NCBI GenBank assembly: GCA_002718415.1
Contig: PBEM01000012.1
Location: 86,648-122,546, forward strand
Direction of reading: 5' to 3'
Source: Chloroflexota bacterium
GTDB taxonomy: Bacteria; Chloroflexota; Dehalococcoidia; Lucifugimonadales; Lucifugimonadaceae
Length of the DNA stretch: 35,899 bases
The notes under the pieces were generated by a model. It was not told where the DNA came from. It did no database searches and saw only the letters and a list, made by a program, of their open reading frames with translations. The position numbers and the translations under genes are program-made. Each line of letters begins with the position of its first letter. The first letter of the stretch is position 1. Shown here piece by piece: positions 15,118 to 24,388 of this stretch.

Positions 15118-17143
15118 TTTTTAGAAAAATGCTCCCTCTTGATAGTCCATTATCTATAGATATATCCTCCCAAGTAGCAATTATTCTTAGTTTTTCCATT
15201 TGATCCTTCGGAAAAAATTCTTTTTGTAAATTATTTTGAGGTAACATTCTATCTCTATCGTTAGAAATATAAAAAACATATTTATAATTATCAACTAAGT
15301 TATCAAATGATGAATTCGTGAAAATCGGATCTCTTCCAGAAAAACCATTCATTGAAAAAGCATTAATATCTTTAATAATGAATAGAGAGGCTTCTCGAGC
15401 TCTAGAAGTTATAACGACATATTGTTCTTTATTTAAGTTTTCTTTATTTACAATATTTTTTATTTTTTCGAAATATATTTCCGAAGGTGAAATATTAAAT
15501 ATTACTGGTACTCCATCATAATTTTGAGAATTTGAAATTAGTGGAGGGGTAATTGGTAAATTTCTTCCTTGACCAGCTATATTTCCACCTGATCTAAAAC
15601 CTATAACAGATGGTAAAAAAATTATTGTTATAAAACCAGTAACAAGTAAACACTTACCTAAATAATTATATAGATTATTTTTACCCAAAAAAGAAAACAT
15701 CAAAATAGAGATGACAATAGATACAACCATAATCACTCCAGATATTAATCTGCCTGATAAATCACTCCCCCATAAAATTTGTGTTACTACTATCATAATC
15801 ATCCCTATTGGAATAATTTGAATTGGAAAAGTCCCATTCTTTACTTTCTCTAGTATTTCAGTAAATGCTATTCCAAAAACTCCTGCAATAGGAATTGACA
15901 AAGCAACAAGATAGTAAACATGAGTATCTGTAGCATTCGCTACACCAAAAATAAAAAATCCTAATATTAGCCAAAAAAACCACATGAAAGATTCTGAATG
16001 ATACTCATCTTTCTTAAAAAAATTGGTGATGTTTTTATAATTTTTTAATTTACTTTTGGATAAAGAACTAGATACATTAATTATCCCTAATAATATTGTC
16101 CATCCTAATAACCACCCCGTAGAAGCACCAATTCTTCCAAATAAAAGTCCTAAAATCCCATAACCTTGATCAAACATTTGTAAAGGAGCAACTCGTCCCA
16201 CTTGTGGTGGGGGTCCTTGTTGGGGACCTACTGATAATTGAGGTGGCCTACCTTGTGGTGGTATCCCTTGTGGTGGGGGTCGACCTACTGATAATTGAGG
16301 TGGCCTACCTTGTGATGGGGGTCCTTGTGGTGGGGGTCCTAGAAAACCTTCAAATCTATTAAATCCATTATATTTAAATACTAAAGTCCATATAGAGTTA
16401 TCAGATGTAGAACCTACCCATGGTCTTTCATTACTAGGAGTAATCCATACTATAAATACCCAACTAAATGAAATAATAGTAATTAATAACGATGTTAAAA
16501 ATAAATGTTTAATTTTCTTAAATAAATTTTCATCTTTAGATAAAAAATAATAAAGAAAAAAAACTGGTAACGGTATTAAGGCTACCAACATCTTAGTATT
16601 AAAAGCCAAACCTATAAACAAAGCAAAAGGAATAAGCCAAAATATATTATTAGATCTAACAGACTTTATAATAAAAAATGAAGAACAAAGTACTAAAAAC
16701 ATCATTAAAGCATCTGGTTCATTCCTACTATCAATTATTACCGATGAAGGAATCACACATAAAATTGAAGATGAAACCAAAGCTGAAATTCTACCAAAAG
16801 TAGGTTTGATTAAACTGTACAGAATTAATATAGAAATAATTCCTAAAATTGCTTGAAATATATTAACTGCCCATTTTTCCGTTCCAAATAAATATATTCC
16901 TATCCCCTGTAACCAAAATGCCAGCGGAGGTTTATCTACTGAAACTACACCTAAGGGATCAGATGATGCAAAAAGAAAATTATTCCAACTTTTAATAACT
17001 GAAAATGCTGTAGCTGTGTAATAAGGATTATCAAAATCATTAATCCTAGAAAATCTTAGAAAAGCTCCGATGAATAAAATGAACACCAACAAATAATCTA
17101 CTTTATTCGAATATATTATTCTCTTACGTATATTTATAAACAT
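15107..17143 (-). CDS. YkcB/ArnT-like GT39-family membrane glycosyltransferase with Pro/Gln-rich insert
   Basis: Polytopic membrane protein of 678 residues related to protein O-mannosyltransferase/ArnT enzymes that move sugars from polyprenyl-phosphate donors. The first loop carries INDFDNPYYTATA with the acidic residues expected at the catalytic site, then SVDKPPLAFWLQGIG, matching YkcB-type enzymes. Multiple helices follow, then a soluble C-terminal domain with AFSMNGFSGRDP, also YkcB-like. Residues about 269-316 are an insertion dominated by Pro, Gln and Gly encoded by tandem repeats; relatives carry a Gly-rich stretch in the same place between FNRFEGF and the following membrane segment. 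ATG 17143 is preceded by only a weak purine stretch. Acceptor unknown; lipid or surface-polymer glycosylation is likely. Confidence 0.87.
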   Translation of the reverse strand: MFINIRKRIIYSNKVDYLLVFILFIGAFLRFSRINDFDNPYYTATAFSVIKSWNNFLFASSDPLGVVSVDKPPLAFWLQGIGIYLFGTEKWAVNIFQAILGIISILILYSLIKPTFGRISALVSSSILCVIPSSVIIDSRNEPDALMMFLVLCSSFFIIKSVRSNNIFWLIPFALFIGLAFNTKMLVALIPLPVFFLYYFLSKDENLFKKIKHLFLTSLLITIISFSWVFIVWITPSNERPWVGSTSDNSIWTLVFKYNGFNRFEGFLGPPPQGPPSQGRPPQLSVGRPPPQGIPPQGRPPQLSVGPQQGPPPQVGRVAPLQMFDQGYGILGLLFGRIGASTGWLLGWTILLGIINVSSSLSKSKLKNYKNITNFFKKDEYHSESFMWFFWLILGFFIFGVANATDTHVYYLVALSIPIAGVFGIAFTEILEKVKNGTFPIQIIPIGMIMIVVTQILWGSDLSGRLISGVIMVVSIVISILMFSFLGKNNLYNYLGKCLLVTGFITIIFLPSVIGFRSGGNIAGQGRNLPITPPLISNSQNYDGVPVIFNISPSEIYFEKIKNIVNKENLNKEQYVVITSRAREASLFIIKDINAFSMNGFSGRDPIFTNSSFDNLVDNYKYVFYISNDRDRMLPQNNLQKEFFPKDQMEKLRIIATWEDISIDNGLSRGSIFLKINY
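16225..16314. repeat. Direct repeat (33 bases, 57-base period) in the glycosyltransferase gene
   Basis: The 33 bases at 16225-16257 recur exactly at 16282-16314, a period of 57 bases or 19 codons, encoding RPPQLSVG twice. Shorter G-rich copies of CTTGTGGTGGGGGTC occur nearby at 16201, 16268 and 16324. The tract is visibly G/C-richer than everything around it. Identical synonymous codons in the two copies point to recent duplication; the period keeps the reading frame. Confidence 0.9.
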
Positions 17144-17182
17144 GCCTAAATAATATATGAATCTATAAATTATTAGTGGTTA

Positions 17183-18424
17183 CTACTCAATCTGAGTTCT
17201 AAATATTTTTTTGTTATATAAACTTACTATAATTAATGAAATAATTCCTAAAATAGAAGATAATTTCAGTGTAAACTCTATCCCAATATAATCTCCAGTA
17301 AAACCAAAAATTACACCTGCAAAAGGGAAAAGTCCTATCATTATAGAAGTTAAACCACTAATTCTACCCCTGAAAGCATCATCAGTTTTAGTAAGTATAA
17401 TTGAACTATGTAATACTATAAAAAAGGAAGTTACAAAACCTAAGAAAATATATAAAAACAATAATAAATAAACATAAGTAATAAAAGAATATGTAAACTG
17501 ACATACATATAAAAGTAAAACTGATATCACCAAAAAAAACCCAGGATATCTTACCAACTTAATTACAGAAAATATTGAAGCTCCTATTAAACTACCTAAA
17601 CCTGGAGAAGCTATCAGTAGACCGAACATAAAAGAATCTTGTTTTAGAGTATTTTTTATATATGTAGGACCTAAAGATTCGAAAACAAATCCAAATAAAT
17701 TGACTGAACCTATAATCAATAAAATAGATAATATTATTGAATTATTTTTTGCATATAATAATCCTAATTTCAGTGAATTAATATATGAATCTTTTATTTT
17801 TTTATCCCTAACAACCTTTAATTCAGGTAAATTTCTTAAAAGAAAGATATTTATTAATAAAAATGGTGAAATGAAAAAATATATATATTGTGGTGAAAAA
17901 AAAGAGAGTAAAATTCCACCAAGATTTGCACCTATAAACCATCCAAGATCCAGAGTAATAGTTTCAAGCGCCAATACAGAAGTAAAATATTTACGTTTAC
18001 GCATTATTCTAACTAAATATGTCCTTTTTGCTATCAACTCTAAAACAAATACTGATCCTACTAAAAAAGAATATATATAGAAAAAAATTAGAGAAGATAA
18101 ATCAAATTGAATTCCCAATCCAAAAAATAACATTAAAAATAAACTAAGAGGTTGAGCAAAAAAAATAATCTTAATTCTTGAAATTTTATCTGCTATAACA
18201 CCAAATATAGGACCCACTATTAAGAATGGTAAAAATCTAAAAAAAATTATCCCGCCTGCAGCAGAAGGATTTGGGAATTCTTGAACAACCAACCAAGTAA
18301 GAATTGCCATATCAAGGAACCTAATAAGATATCCTAATAACCCGACATAAATGACTCTTTTTACTATTGGATGCTGAAGAGATCTAGGGGTAAAACGACC
18401 GTAATTTTTTCTATGATAACGCAT
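17183..18424 (-). CDS. Major facilitator superfamily transporter
   Basis: Predicted twelve-helix transporter of 413 residues. The N-terminal half contains FLPFLIVGPIFGVIADKISR, the cytoplasmic loop 2-3 signature of the MFS_3/EntS-like drug and siderophore exporter group, followed by PLSLFLMLFFGLGIQ. The C-terminal half has the matching pseudo-repeat DDAFRGRISGLTSIMIGLFPFAGVIFG. Substrate cannot be read. The N-terminal 25 residues are basic (RYHRKNYGRFTPRSLQHP). It lies between the glycosyltransferase and the Gfo/Idh/MocA gene on the same strand with gaps of 39 and 55 bases, possibly one operon. Confidence 0.87.
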   Translation of the reverse strand: MRYHRKNYGRFTPRSLQHPIVKRVIYVGLLGYLIRFLDMAILTWLVVQEFPNPSAAGGIIFFRFLPFLIVGPIFGVIADKISRIKIIFFAQPLSLFLMLFFGLGIQFDLSSLIFFYIYSFLVGSVFVLELIAKRTYLVRIMRKRKYFTSVLALETITLDLGWFIGANLGGILLSFFSPQYIYFFISPFLLINIFLLRNLPELKVVRDKKIKDSYINSLKLGLLYAKNNSIILSILLIIGSVNLFGFVFESLGPTYIKNTLKQDSFMFGLLIASPGLGSLIGASIFSVIKLVRYPGFFLVISVLLLYVCQFTYSFITYVYLLLFLYIFLGFVTSFFIVLHSSIILTKTDDAFRGRISGLTSIMIGLFPFAGVIFGFTGDYIGIEFTLKLSSILGIISLIIVSLYNKKIFRTQIE

Positions 18425-18479
18425 AATTATAACTATAAATTAGAGTAGAATTTTAATAAATTAAGTTAAATTTAAAGTA

Positions 18480-19514
18480 TTATATTTCAATAATTTTACC
18501 CAACTTTACAGATTCATAGAATGCCTGAATTACCTTAGTATTTAATAGTCCATCTTCAGGAGGAAATTCTGGAATTTTATTAGCTAAAATACATTCGGAA
18601 AATTCATTGATTTGAACCGTAAATCTATAAGGAGCTGTTGTTGATATTATTTTCTCATCTCGACCACTTCTACCATCTCCCATTTCAATTATAATTGGAC
18701 CGGAATCGTTGAACATTTCAGGTATATCAATCCTACCTTTTGATCCACGTATAGATATATAACTTCTAAATGGCTGTTCCATGCTAGAAATAATATTAGC
18801 TATAGCTCCATCTTTAAATTTCATAATTCCCGAAAAAGTAGTATCTATTCCCCAGCCCCCAGAATCATTCGATAATCCTGATACTAAAACAGGCTCTTCA
18901 CCCATTACAAATCTCGTAGCATAAACAGCATAACAACCAGCATCCCATAATGATCCTCCATCTAAATCTCTTAAAAATCTAATATTTGATTGAGGGCGAC
19001 CTAAAATATCCATTTTTTGATAAACAGTGTCAGCAGCACTAAAAGATAATGATGAATCTATAGTAGAAATTTTCCCTATTGTACCTTTAGAAATTAATTC
19101 CTTAGCTTTTCTTAAATGTGGATTCCACCTATGAGTAAAAGCTTCTACTAATAAAACATTATTAGCTTTTGCCGCATCAATCATCTTTTTACACTCTTCC
19201 ACTGTTGTTGATAACGGTTTCTCACATAAGATATGTTTACCTGCTTCAGCTGATTTTATTGTCCATTCACTATGCATACTATTTGGAAGAGGGTTAATTA
19301 CAGCATCTATATCTGGATCATTTATTTGTTCTGAATAAGAAGAATACCATCGTTCAATATTATATTTTTTTGCAGCTTCTTCAGCTTTTTCAGATTCTCT
19401 TGAAGAAATTGAAACTATAGAAGAATTTTTTGATTCTCTAGCAGCTGGTATATGCGCATTTAAACCTATTTGAGCGGTTGAAATTAAACCATATTTTACA
19501 ATTTTTTTTATCAT
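18480..19514 (-). CDS. Gfo/Idh/MocA-family NAD(P)-dependent oxidoreductase
   Basis: Dinucleotide-dependent sugar or diol dehydrogenase of 344 residues. The N-terminal Rossmann domain begins KYGLISTAQIGLNAHIPA, in which ISTAQIG replaces the canonical GxGxxG as in xylose-dehydrogenase and dihydrodiol-dehydrogenase relatives. The family's EKP is at 98-100 (CEKPLS), followed by EAFTHRWNPHL and the C-terminal-domain signature GGSLWDAGCYAV, which carries the substrate-binding Asp and Tyr. No signal peptide. Substrate specificity cannot be assigned. It is the first gene of a likely three-gene minus-strand run with the MFS transporter and the glycosyltransferase. A 7-base AT palindrome sits just upstream of its ATG. 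Confidence 0.92.
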   Translation of the reverse strand: MIKKIVKYGLISTAQIGLNAHIPAARESKNSSIVSISSRESEKAEEAAKKYNIERWYSSYSEQINDPDIDAVINPLPNSMHSEWTIKSAEAGKHILCEKPLSTTVEECKKMIDAAKANNVLLVEAFTHRWNPHLRKAKELISKGTIGKISTIDSSLSFSAADTVYQKMDILGRPQSNIRFLRDLDGGSLWDAGCYAVYATRFVMGEEPVLVSGLSNDSGGWGIDTTFSGIMKFKDGAIANIISSMEQPFRSYISIRGSKGRIDIPEMFNDSGPIIIEMGDGRSGRDEKIISTTAPYRFTVQINEFSECILANKIPEFPPEDGLLNTKVIQAFYESVKLGKIIEI

Positions 19515-19688
19515 ATCAATTCTTTAATATATTAGTAATATAATAATGATTATAGCGAACAATGTTATAACTAAACTATAAATTATCCTCTTCGTTAGGG
19601 AGACTAGAATTCCAAATACTAATCTAAATATATAATCTCTTATAAAGTTCATACTAAAAAATAAAAGCTATACATTTAAAGTAATACT

Positions 19689-20768
19689 ATGAATAAAAAA
19701 AGTAAACATAATATTGCAAGAAGATATGATATTGATTCAATCAGAATCATCGCTTTATTTCTTTTAATTTTCTATCATATTGCTTGCGCTTTCCAACCTT
19801 GGTCTAGTGATTTCTTATTCATTGAAAATACTGATGATTTAGTAAAATATTGGTTCCTTATGGAAATGTTAAACATATGGAGAATACCAATATTATTTGT
19901 TGTTTCAGGTATGGGAGTTTTTTTTGCAATAAAAAAAAGAAATCTAATCCAAATGTATATGGATAGATCTTTAAGAATACTAATTCCATTAATTTTTGGA
20001 TCTTTTTTTATATATCCAATTTGTGTTTACCTATTCTCAAATTATTATGAAAAAGAATTTTTATATTACCCTTACCCAGGACATCTTTGGTTTTTGGTAA
20101 ATATTTTTTTATACGCTATTCTTATTTTGCCTATTTTTAATTACATAAAAAATAAACAAAAATTTATAGGTTTTATTTCGAAAATAACTAATTATCCTTT
20201 TGGACTAATAATTTTATTTTCTGTTCCAATGATGATACAAGCATTTATAGTTAATCCAGAATATTATTCCTCATTTGCGTTTACTCCCCATGGTTTATTT
20301 GTCGGACTTGTATGTTTTATCCTAGGTTATTTATTAGTCTCAACCAATCAAAATTTTTGGATAAATGCTGAAAAACTAAGATTTGTATATCTAGGATTAG
20401 GAATCTCAATGTATTTTTTTCGAATTCTTAATTATGACAGTGAAGTAATTGAAATATCACAACAGGTTTCTAATATTCTCTCAGCATTTGAAGCATCTAA
20501 TTGGATATTATCTATTTTCGGATTTGGAACAAAATATCTCAATAAATCAAGCAAAATCTTAAATTATTTTAGTAAATCAGTATATCCAATATATATAGTT
20601 CATTTTCCTGTACAATATTTTTTGGCAAGCATAATATTTCCATTAAACATTAATGCAGAGATTAAATTTTTACTCATTCTAATCTCAACATTCGCAATGT
20701 GTATATTTATATACCAAATTATTAAACATATAATTTGGTTTAGATTATTTTTCGGAATGAAAAAATAG
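19689..20768 (+). CDS. Acyltransferase-3 family membrane protein (OpgC-like)
   Basis: Integral membrane O-acyltransferase of 359 residues with about ten helices. The N-terminus RRYDIDSIRIIALFLLIFYHIACAF has the family's R/D...H arrangement, with the likely catalytic histidine at the end of the first helix, and GHLWFLVNIFLYA in the middle is another hallmark. SVYPIYIVHFPVQYF near residue 300 is the usual late motif. Overall arrangement is closest by eye to OpgC/MdoC succinyltransferase-like members, which modify glucans; the acceptor here is unknown. It stands alone on the plus strand, divergent from the oxidoreductase; the 174 bases between them contain no gene that I can see. Confidence 0.85.
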   Translation: MNKKSKHNIARRYDIDSIRIIALFLLIFYHIACAFQPWSSDFLFIENTDDLVKYWFLMEMLNIWRIPILFVVSGMGVFFAIKKRNLIQMYMDRSLRILIPLIFGSFFIYPICVYLFSNYYEKEFLYYPYPGHLWFLVNIFLYAILILPIFNYIKNKQKFIGFISKITNYPFGLIILFSVPMMIQAFIVNPEYYSSFAFTPHGLFVGLVCFILGYLLVSTNQNFWINAEKLRFVYLGLGISMYFFRILNYDSEVIEISQQVSNILSAFEASNWILSIFGFGTKYLNKSSKILNYFSKSVYPIYIVHFPVQYFLASIIFPLNINAEIKFLLILISTFAMCIFIYQIIKHIIWFRLFFGMKK

Positions 20769-20860
20769 AAAAAATATATATAAATGTCTACTTATTGCAT
20801 TTTTATTACGAAAAAAGTAGAATCTGTTTTAATTTATAAAAAGTAAAAATTGGTGTAATT

Positions 20861-21877
20861 ATGAATTCTTTGACTAAACCCAAAATAATAAATGAATATT
20901 TTCAAGAAAATGGATATGTATTAGTAGAGGATGTTTTAGATCCTAAGACAGTACTTGACCCTATAATTTCTGAATATGAAAAAGTGCTAGATAATTTATG
21001 TAAAGAATTGTATGAAAAAAAAGAAATAAAATCCTTATACAGTGATTTAGAATTTGATGAACGAATTATCAAAGTTTATAACGAAACAGGCAAAGATTAT
21101 GCTTACTATTTCGATTTTCATCTACCATTTAAAAATGTGAAACCTGATACACCATTTTGGTGTGGACCTGCTGTATTCAATGCATTAATAAATAAAAATT
21201 TACTAGATATTGTTGAAGAATTAATAGGTGGAGAGATTACATCAAATCCAGTACAACATGTAAGAATTAAACCACCTGAAAATAGACTACCTAAAGATGA
21301 AGATGGATTTCCATTAATAGGAGCTACTATATGGCATCAAGACCATGGAGTAGTTACTGAAGACGCAGATGAAACAGATATGATAACTGTTTGGTTTTCG
21401 TTAACTGATACACCTGTGGAAGCTGGCCCACTAAAAGTAGTACCTGGGTCACATAAAGGAGATTTACTTACTCATTGTTTAGATTATGAAGGAAATGGTA
21501 AAGAATTTAAAAAAGCACGACAAATACCAAAAAAATTATTCCAACATGAAGAAGGTATTCCTTTACCAATGAAACGTGGAAGTGCCATTTTTATGCATAA
21601 ACGTACAGTTCATTCATCTTTACCAAACGTATCTAATAGAATGAGATGGAGTTTTGACTTAAGGTATAACCCTACTGGTCAAAATACTGGAAGATCTATG
21701 TTCCCTGGGTTTGTAGCTAGAAGTAGAAATTATCCTGAATCAGAATTAAAAGATCCTGTTCTTTGGAATAATATGTGGTTAGAATGTAGAGAAAAAATGT
21801 CACACATAAATCAAGATGATTCTGATGATGTTAAATTTAGTAGATGGGCAGATGGACATCCAGATTGTGAAGTATAA
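20861..21877 (+). CDS. Phytanoyl-CoA dioxygenase (PhyH) family oxygenase
   Basis: Fe(II)/2-oxoglutarate-dependent oxygenase of 338 residues, slightly longer than the usual 270-310. It opens with INEYFQENGYVLVEDVLD, the same region preserved in the remnant at 12545-12688. Iron ligands are H159 and D161 in WHQDHG and the distal H251 in TVHSSLPN, and RMRWSFDLRY supplies the likely 2-oxoglutarate arginine. VEAGPLKVVPGSHKGDL between them is standard for the family. PhyH enzymes hydroxylate CoA thioesters, ectoine, phosphonates and many small molecules, and they are expanded in SAR202-type marine bacteria; the substrate here is unknown. Monocistronic by context. Confidence 0.92.
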   Translation: MNSLTKPKIINEYFQENGYVLVEDVLDPKTVLDPIISEYEKVLDNLCKELYEKKEIKSLYSDLEFDERIIKVYNETGKDYAYYFDFHLPFKNVKPDTPFWCGPAVFNALINKNLLDIVEELIGGEITSNPVQHVRIKPPENRLPKDEDGFPLIGATIWHQDHGVVTEDADETDMITVWFSLTDTPVEAGPLKVVPGSHKGDLLTHCLDYEGNGKEFKKARQIPKKLFQHEEGIPLPMKRGSAIFMHKRTVHSSLPNVSNRMRWSFDLRYNPTGQNTGRSMFPGFVARSRNYPESELKDPVLWNNMWLECREKMSHINQDDSDDVKFSRWADGHPDCEV

Positions 21878-21901
21878 ATATTTCGACTCTCTATTTTAAA
21901 T

Positions 21902-22354
21902 TCATCCCCTAAAATTTAGCTGCCTCCAAGCTTCATAAGCCACAATTGCGACAGAGTTAGATAAATTAAGACTTCTATTGTTTGGTTGCATAGGAATTCT
22001 AATTGAATTTGTAATCTTTTTATATATATCTTCAGGTAATCCTAAATCTTCCGGACCAAATAATAATGTGTCCCCAACTTTGTAAGATATTTCTGAATAA
22101 ACTTTTTTTGCCTTAGAAGTAGTAGCAAATATACGACTTAGATCATTTTCATCCAAATATTCTTCTAAAGATGAATATTCCCTAATTATAGAAAGATCAA
22201 TATAATCTAAACCTGCCCTTTTTAATAGCTTATCTTCTAAAGAAAAACCTAAAGGGTGTATCAAATGTAATGTAGCTCCAACATTTGAACATAAACGAAT
22301 AATATTCCCGGTATTATATGGAATGAGTGGTTGGTACAATAAAATTTTAAACAT
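21902..22354 (-). CDS. trmL: tRNA (cytidine/uridine-34-2'-O)-methyltransferase
   Basis: SPOUT-fold methyltransferase using S-adenosylmethionine to methylate the ribose at the wobble position of tRNA-Leu isoacceptors. The 150-residue length is exactly that of TrmL/CspR proteins. Characteristic segments are [15 protein letters not shown] (7-22), [20 protein letters not shown] (SAM-binding trefoil knot) and [19 protein letters not shown] with the knot loop and catalytic Asn/Ser region, ending in AYEAWRQL. It is divergent from the AlkA-like gene with a 16-base gap, so the two promoters must overlap the coding regions or each other. Confidence 0.95.
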   Translation of the reverse strand: MFKILLYQPLIPYNTGNIIRLCSNVGATLHLIHPLGFSLEDKLLKRAGLDYIDLSIIREYSSLEEYLDENDLSRIFATTSKAKKVYSEISYKVGDTLLFGPEDLGLPEDIYKKITNSIRIPMQPNNRSLNLSNSVAIVAYEAWRQLNFRG

Positions 22355-22370
22355 TATTAAATAATATTAT

Positions 22371-23015
22371 ATGAAAAATAAATCAGATAATGAGAGTGTT
22401 TTGGCACTAAATTATATTTCAAAACAATCACCAGAATTTATTAAATTTAGTGAACAAACAGGGATACTAAAATTAAATGCTATAAAAGATAGAAGTATAT
22501 TTATATCCTTAGTAAGAGCTGTAATTAGCCAACAAATAAGCGGTAAGGCCTCAGAAAAAATTTATTCTAACTTAGTAGAAAATATAGGAAATAAAAATTT
22601 ACTTACCCCGAATAACATAATAGAAGCTAACTTAAATGATCTTAATCATAGTGGAATTTCAAGAAATAAGTCTATATGTATTAAAGAAATTGCATTAGGT
22701 GTAACTAATAAACAAATACCTACATTTAATAAAATGTCAAAAATGAATAATCAAGAAATTATTGAATCTCTCACAAAAATTAAAGGGATAGGAACCTGGA
22801 CAGCAGAAATGATACTAATATTTAAATTAGGTAGAAAAGATATTTTACCAATTAAAGATTTGGCAGTATTGAGAGGTTTTCAAAATCTTTATAATTATTA
22901 CGAAAAAGATTCAATAAATATACTTCACAAAACAAGTTTAAAATGGAAACCCTACAGATCATATGCAACTCTTTATCTTTATAAAGCTGCAGGAACTAAA
23001 AGTATAGTTGCATAA
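22371..23015 (+). CDS. alkA: DNA-3-methyladenine glycosylase II-like HhH-GPD protein
   Basis: Base-excision repair glycosylase of the HhH-GPD superfamily, 214 residues. FISLVRAVISQQISGKASEKI (about 45-65) is the AlkA/Mag opening helix, the helix-hairpin-helix is KIKGIGTWTAEMILIF, and the catalytic aspartate is D163 in LPIKDLAVLRGF. The WKPYRSYATLYLY tail also matches. It lacks the N-terminal TBP-like domain of E. coli AlkA and the iron-sulfur cluster cysteines of MutY/Nth, so it corresponds to the shorter bacterial and archaeal/yeast Mag type. It overlaps the start of the MATE-like gene by eight bases. Confidence 0.92.
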   Translation: MKNKSDNESVLALNYISKQSPEFIKFSEQTGILKLNAIKDRSIFISLVRAVISQQISGKASEKIYSNLVENIGNKNLLTPNNIIEANLNDLNHSGISRNKSICIKEIALGVTNKQIPTFNKMSKMNNQEIIESLTKIKGIGTWTAEMILIFKLGRKDILPIKDLAVLRGFQNLYNYYEKDSINILHKTSLKWKPYRSYATLYLYKAAGTKSIVA

Positions 23016-24312
23016 TAAATTTATTTTTAAATATTTATCCTTACTTATTCCAACAGCATTAAACATGAGTGTTTCGGCTATTTTAACACCAGCAATTTCT
23101 GGAATTTTATCAAGAAGTGAAGATCCTACCAGTGTAATTGGAGGTTATTCATTATCATTATCAATAATAATGTTAATCTCCTTACCTCACTTAAGAATTC
23201 AGCAACTTACTTTAGTCTATGCAGATTCAAAAAATTCACTAAAAATTTTAAGAAGATTTCTCTTTTATTTACTAATAATAATTTTAGGAATTTCCATATT
23301 TATCACTGCTCCTCCTGTTAAAAATTTCATTTTCTCATCAATCTTTACTGTTTCAGGTGATCTTAAATTTCAAGCATATAATTCTATAATCTGGTTAGTT
23401 CCATTACCTTGTCTACTAATAATTAAAATGCATTTATATGGATTGGCTTTAAGATTTTCTAAACCATATATCATATGGACAGGTATTATATCTGGAATTT
23501 CTTCAATCGTAATTTTATGTTTTGCATTAATGATCTACACCAAAATTAATGGAGCATCTATAGGATGCATTAGTATGAGTATAGGTACACTAATCGAAAT
23601 TACTATTATATATTTGATTCTACCTAAAAATTCAACATCAAATTTAAATAATCAAACTACAGTTTCTATAAGTAAAATAACTAGATTCTTTCTACCACTA
23701 TGCTTTGCAGCTTTACTCCCATCTCTTACATTACCGATAATTAATTTTGGTCTTTCTAGATCAGAAAATCCTGAAATATCTATATCGGCAGTATCCATTG
23801 GATTTGGATTATTTTGTGTCGTCTCTATGGCTACAAATGGTGTGCAAAATACTGTTATCACTTTTTTATCTAAAGGAATAAAATTTATTTATATTAGAAA
23901 CATATCTTTAATTATAGGATTGCTGACTCTTACTCTAACAATTTCGTTCGTCTTATTGAATCCTGTAAATTCATTATTCCTAAGTAAATTGATGGGATTA
24001 GAAAATTCTCTAACAAAAGAAACATTGAAAGCATTTACAATATTGGCTTTTTTACCTCCTATCTTAGTCATAGAACAATGCTATTCAGCTTTTTTAATGT
24101 ACAGAAAAAACACTATGCCAATTTTATACGTCAATTTATGGAGACTAGCAATATTATTATCTTGGATTTTATATTTCTCCCTAAATACAAATTTTTCAGG
24201 TACGTTTATTGGAGCTGGAGCATGGGCAATAACACTATCTTCAGAGGCATTAATTACTTGGATTTATTCAAAAAGATATATAAAAAGAATAAAAGAAATT
24301 GAAATTTTTTAA
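23008..24312 (+). CDS. MATE/MOP-superfamily-like membrane exporter
   Basis: About twelve hydrophobic segments over 434 residues, arranged as two similar halves separated by a loop near residue 210-225 (Asn/Thr/Lys-rich), which is the MATE/polysaccharide-flippase (MOP) pattern. The opening LSLLIPTALNMSVSAILTPAISGILSRSEDP resembles a weak MATE N-terminus, but I cannot identify strict family motifs, so a flippase or drug/metabolite exporter are both possible. The start is TTG 23008 overlapping the alkA-like gene by eight bases; a Met codon at about residue 20 (23065) is a possible alternative but would cut into the first helix. Confidence 0.7.
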   Translation: MHNKFIFKYLSLLIPTALNMSVSAILTPAISGILSRSEDPTSVIGGYSLSLSIIMLISLPHLRIQQLTLVYADSKNSLKILRRFLFYLLIIILGISIFITAPPVKNFIFSSIFTVSGDLKFQAYNSIIWLVPLPCLLIIKMHLYGLALRFSKPYIIWTGIISGISSIVILCFALMIYTKINGASIGCISMSIGTLIEITIIYLILPKNSTSNLNNQTTVSISKITRFFLPLCFAALLPSLTLPIINFGLSRSENPEISISAVSIGFGLFCVVSMATNGVQNTVITFLSKGIKFIYIRNISLIIGLLTLTLTISFVLLNPVNSLFLSKLMGLENSLTKETLKAFTILAFLPPILVIEQCYSAFLMYRKNTMPILYVNLWRLAILLSWILYFSLNTNFSGTFIGAGAWAITLSSEALITWIYSKRYIKRIKEIEIF

Positions 24313-24388
24313 TACTTTTTATCTCACCTAAATATAGTATTTATATAATCATTTAGACTTATAATTATATATAAATAATACCTAACTA

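Noticed and set aside
16193-16342. Possible CRISPR or minisatellite array
   Set aside because: The repeats are in frame inside a glycosyltransferase, with no spacer diversity and no cas genes; an expanded coding repeat explains them.
19528-19542. TATATTA-G-TAATATA palindrome upstream of the Gfo/Idh/MocA gene
   Set aside because: Pure A/T arms next to a start codon; likely base-composition artefact, so not listed as an operator.
20787-20821. TCTACTT...AAGTAGA stem upstream of the PhyH gene
   Set aside because: Seven-base arms around a 21-base loop form a weak structure; no U-tract and no matching leader peptide or riboswitch pattern.
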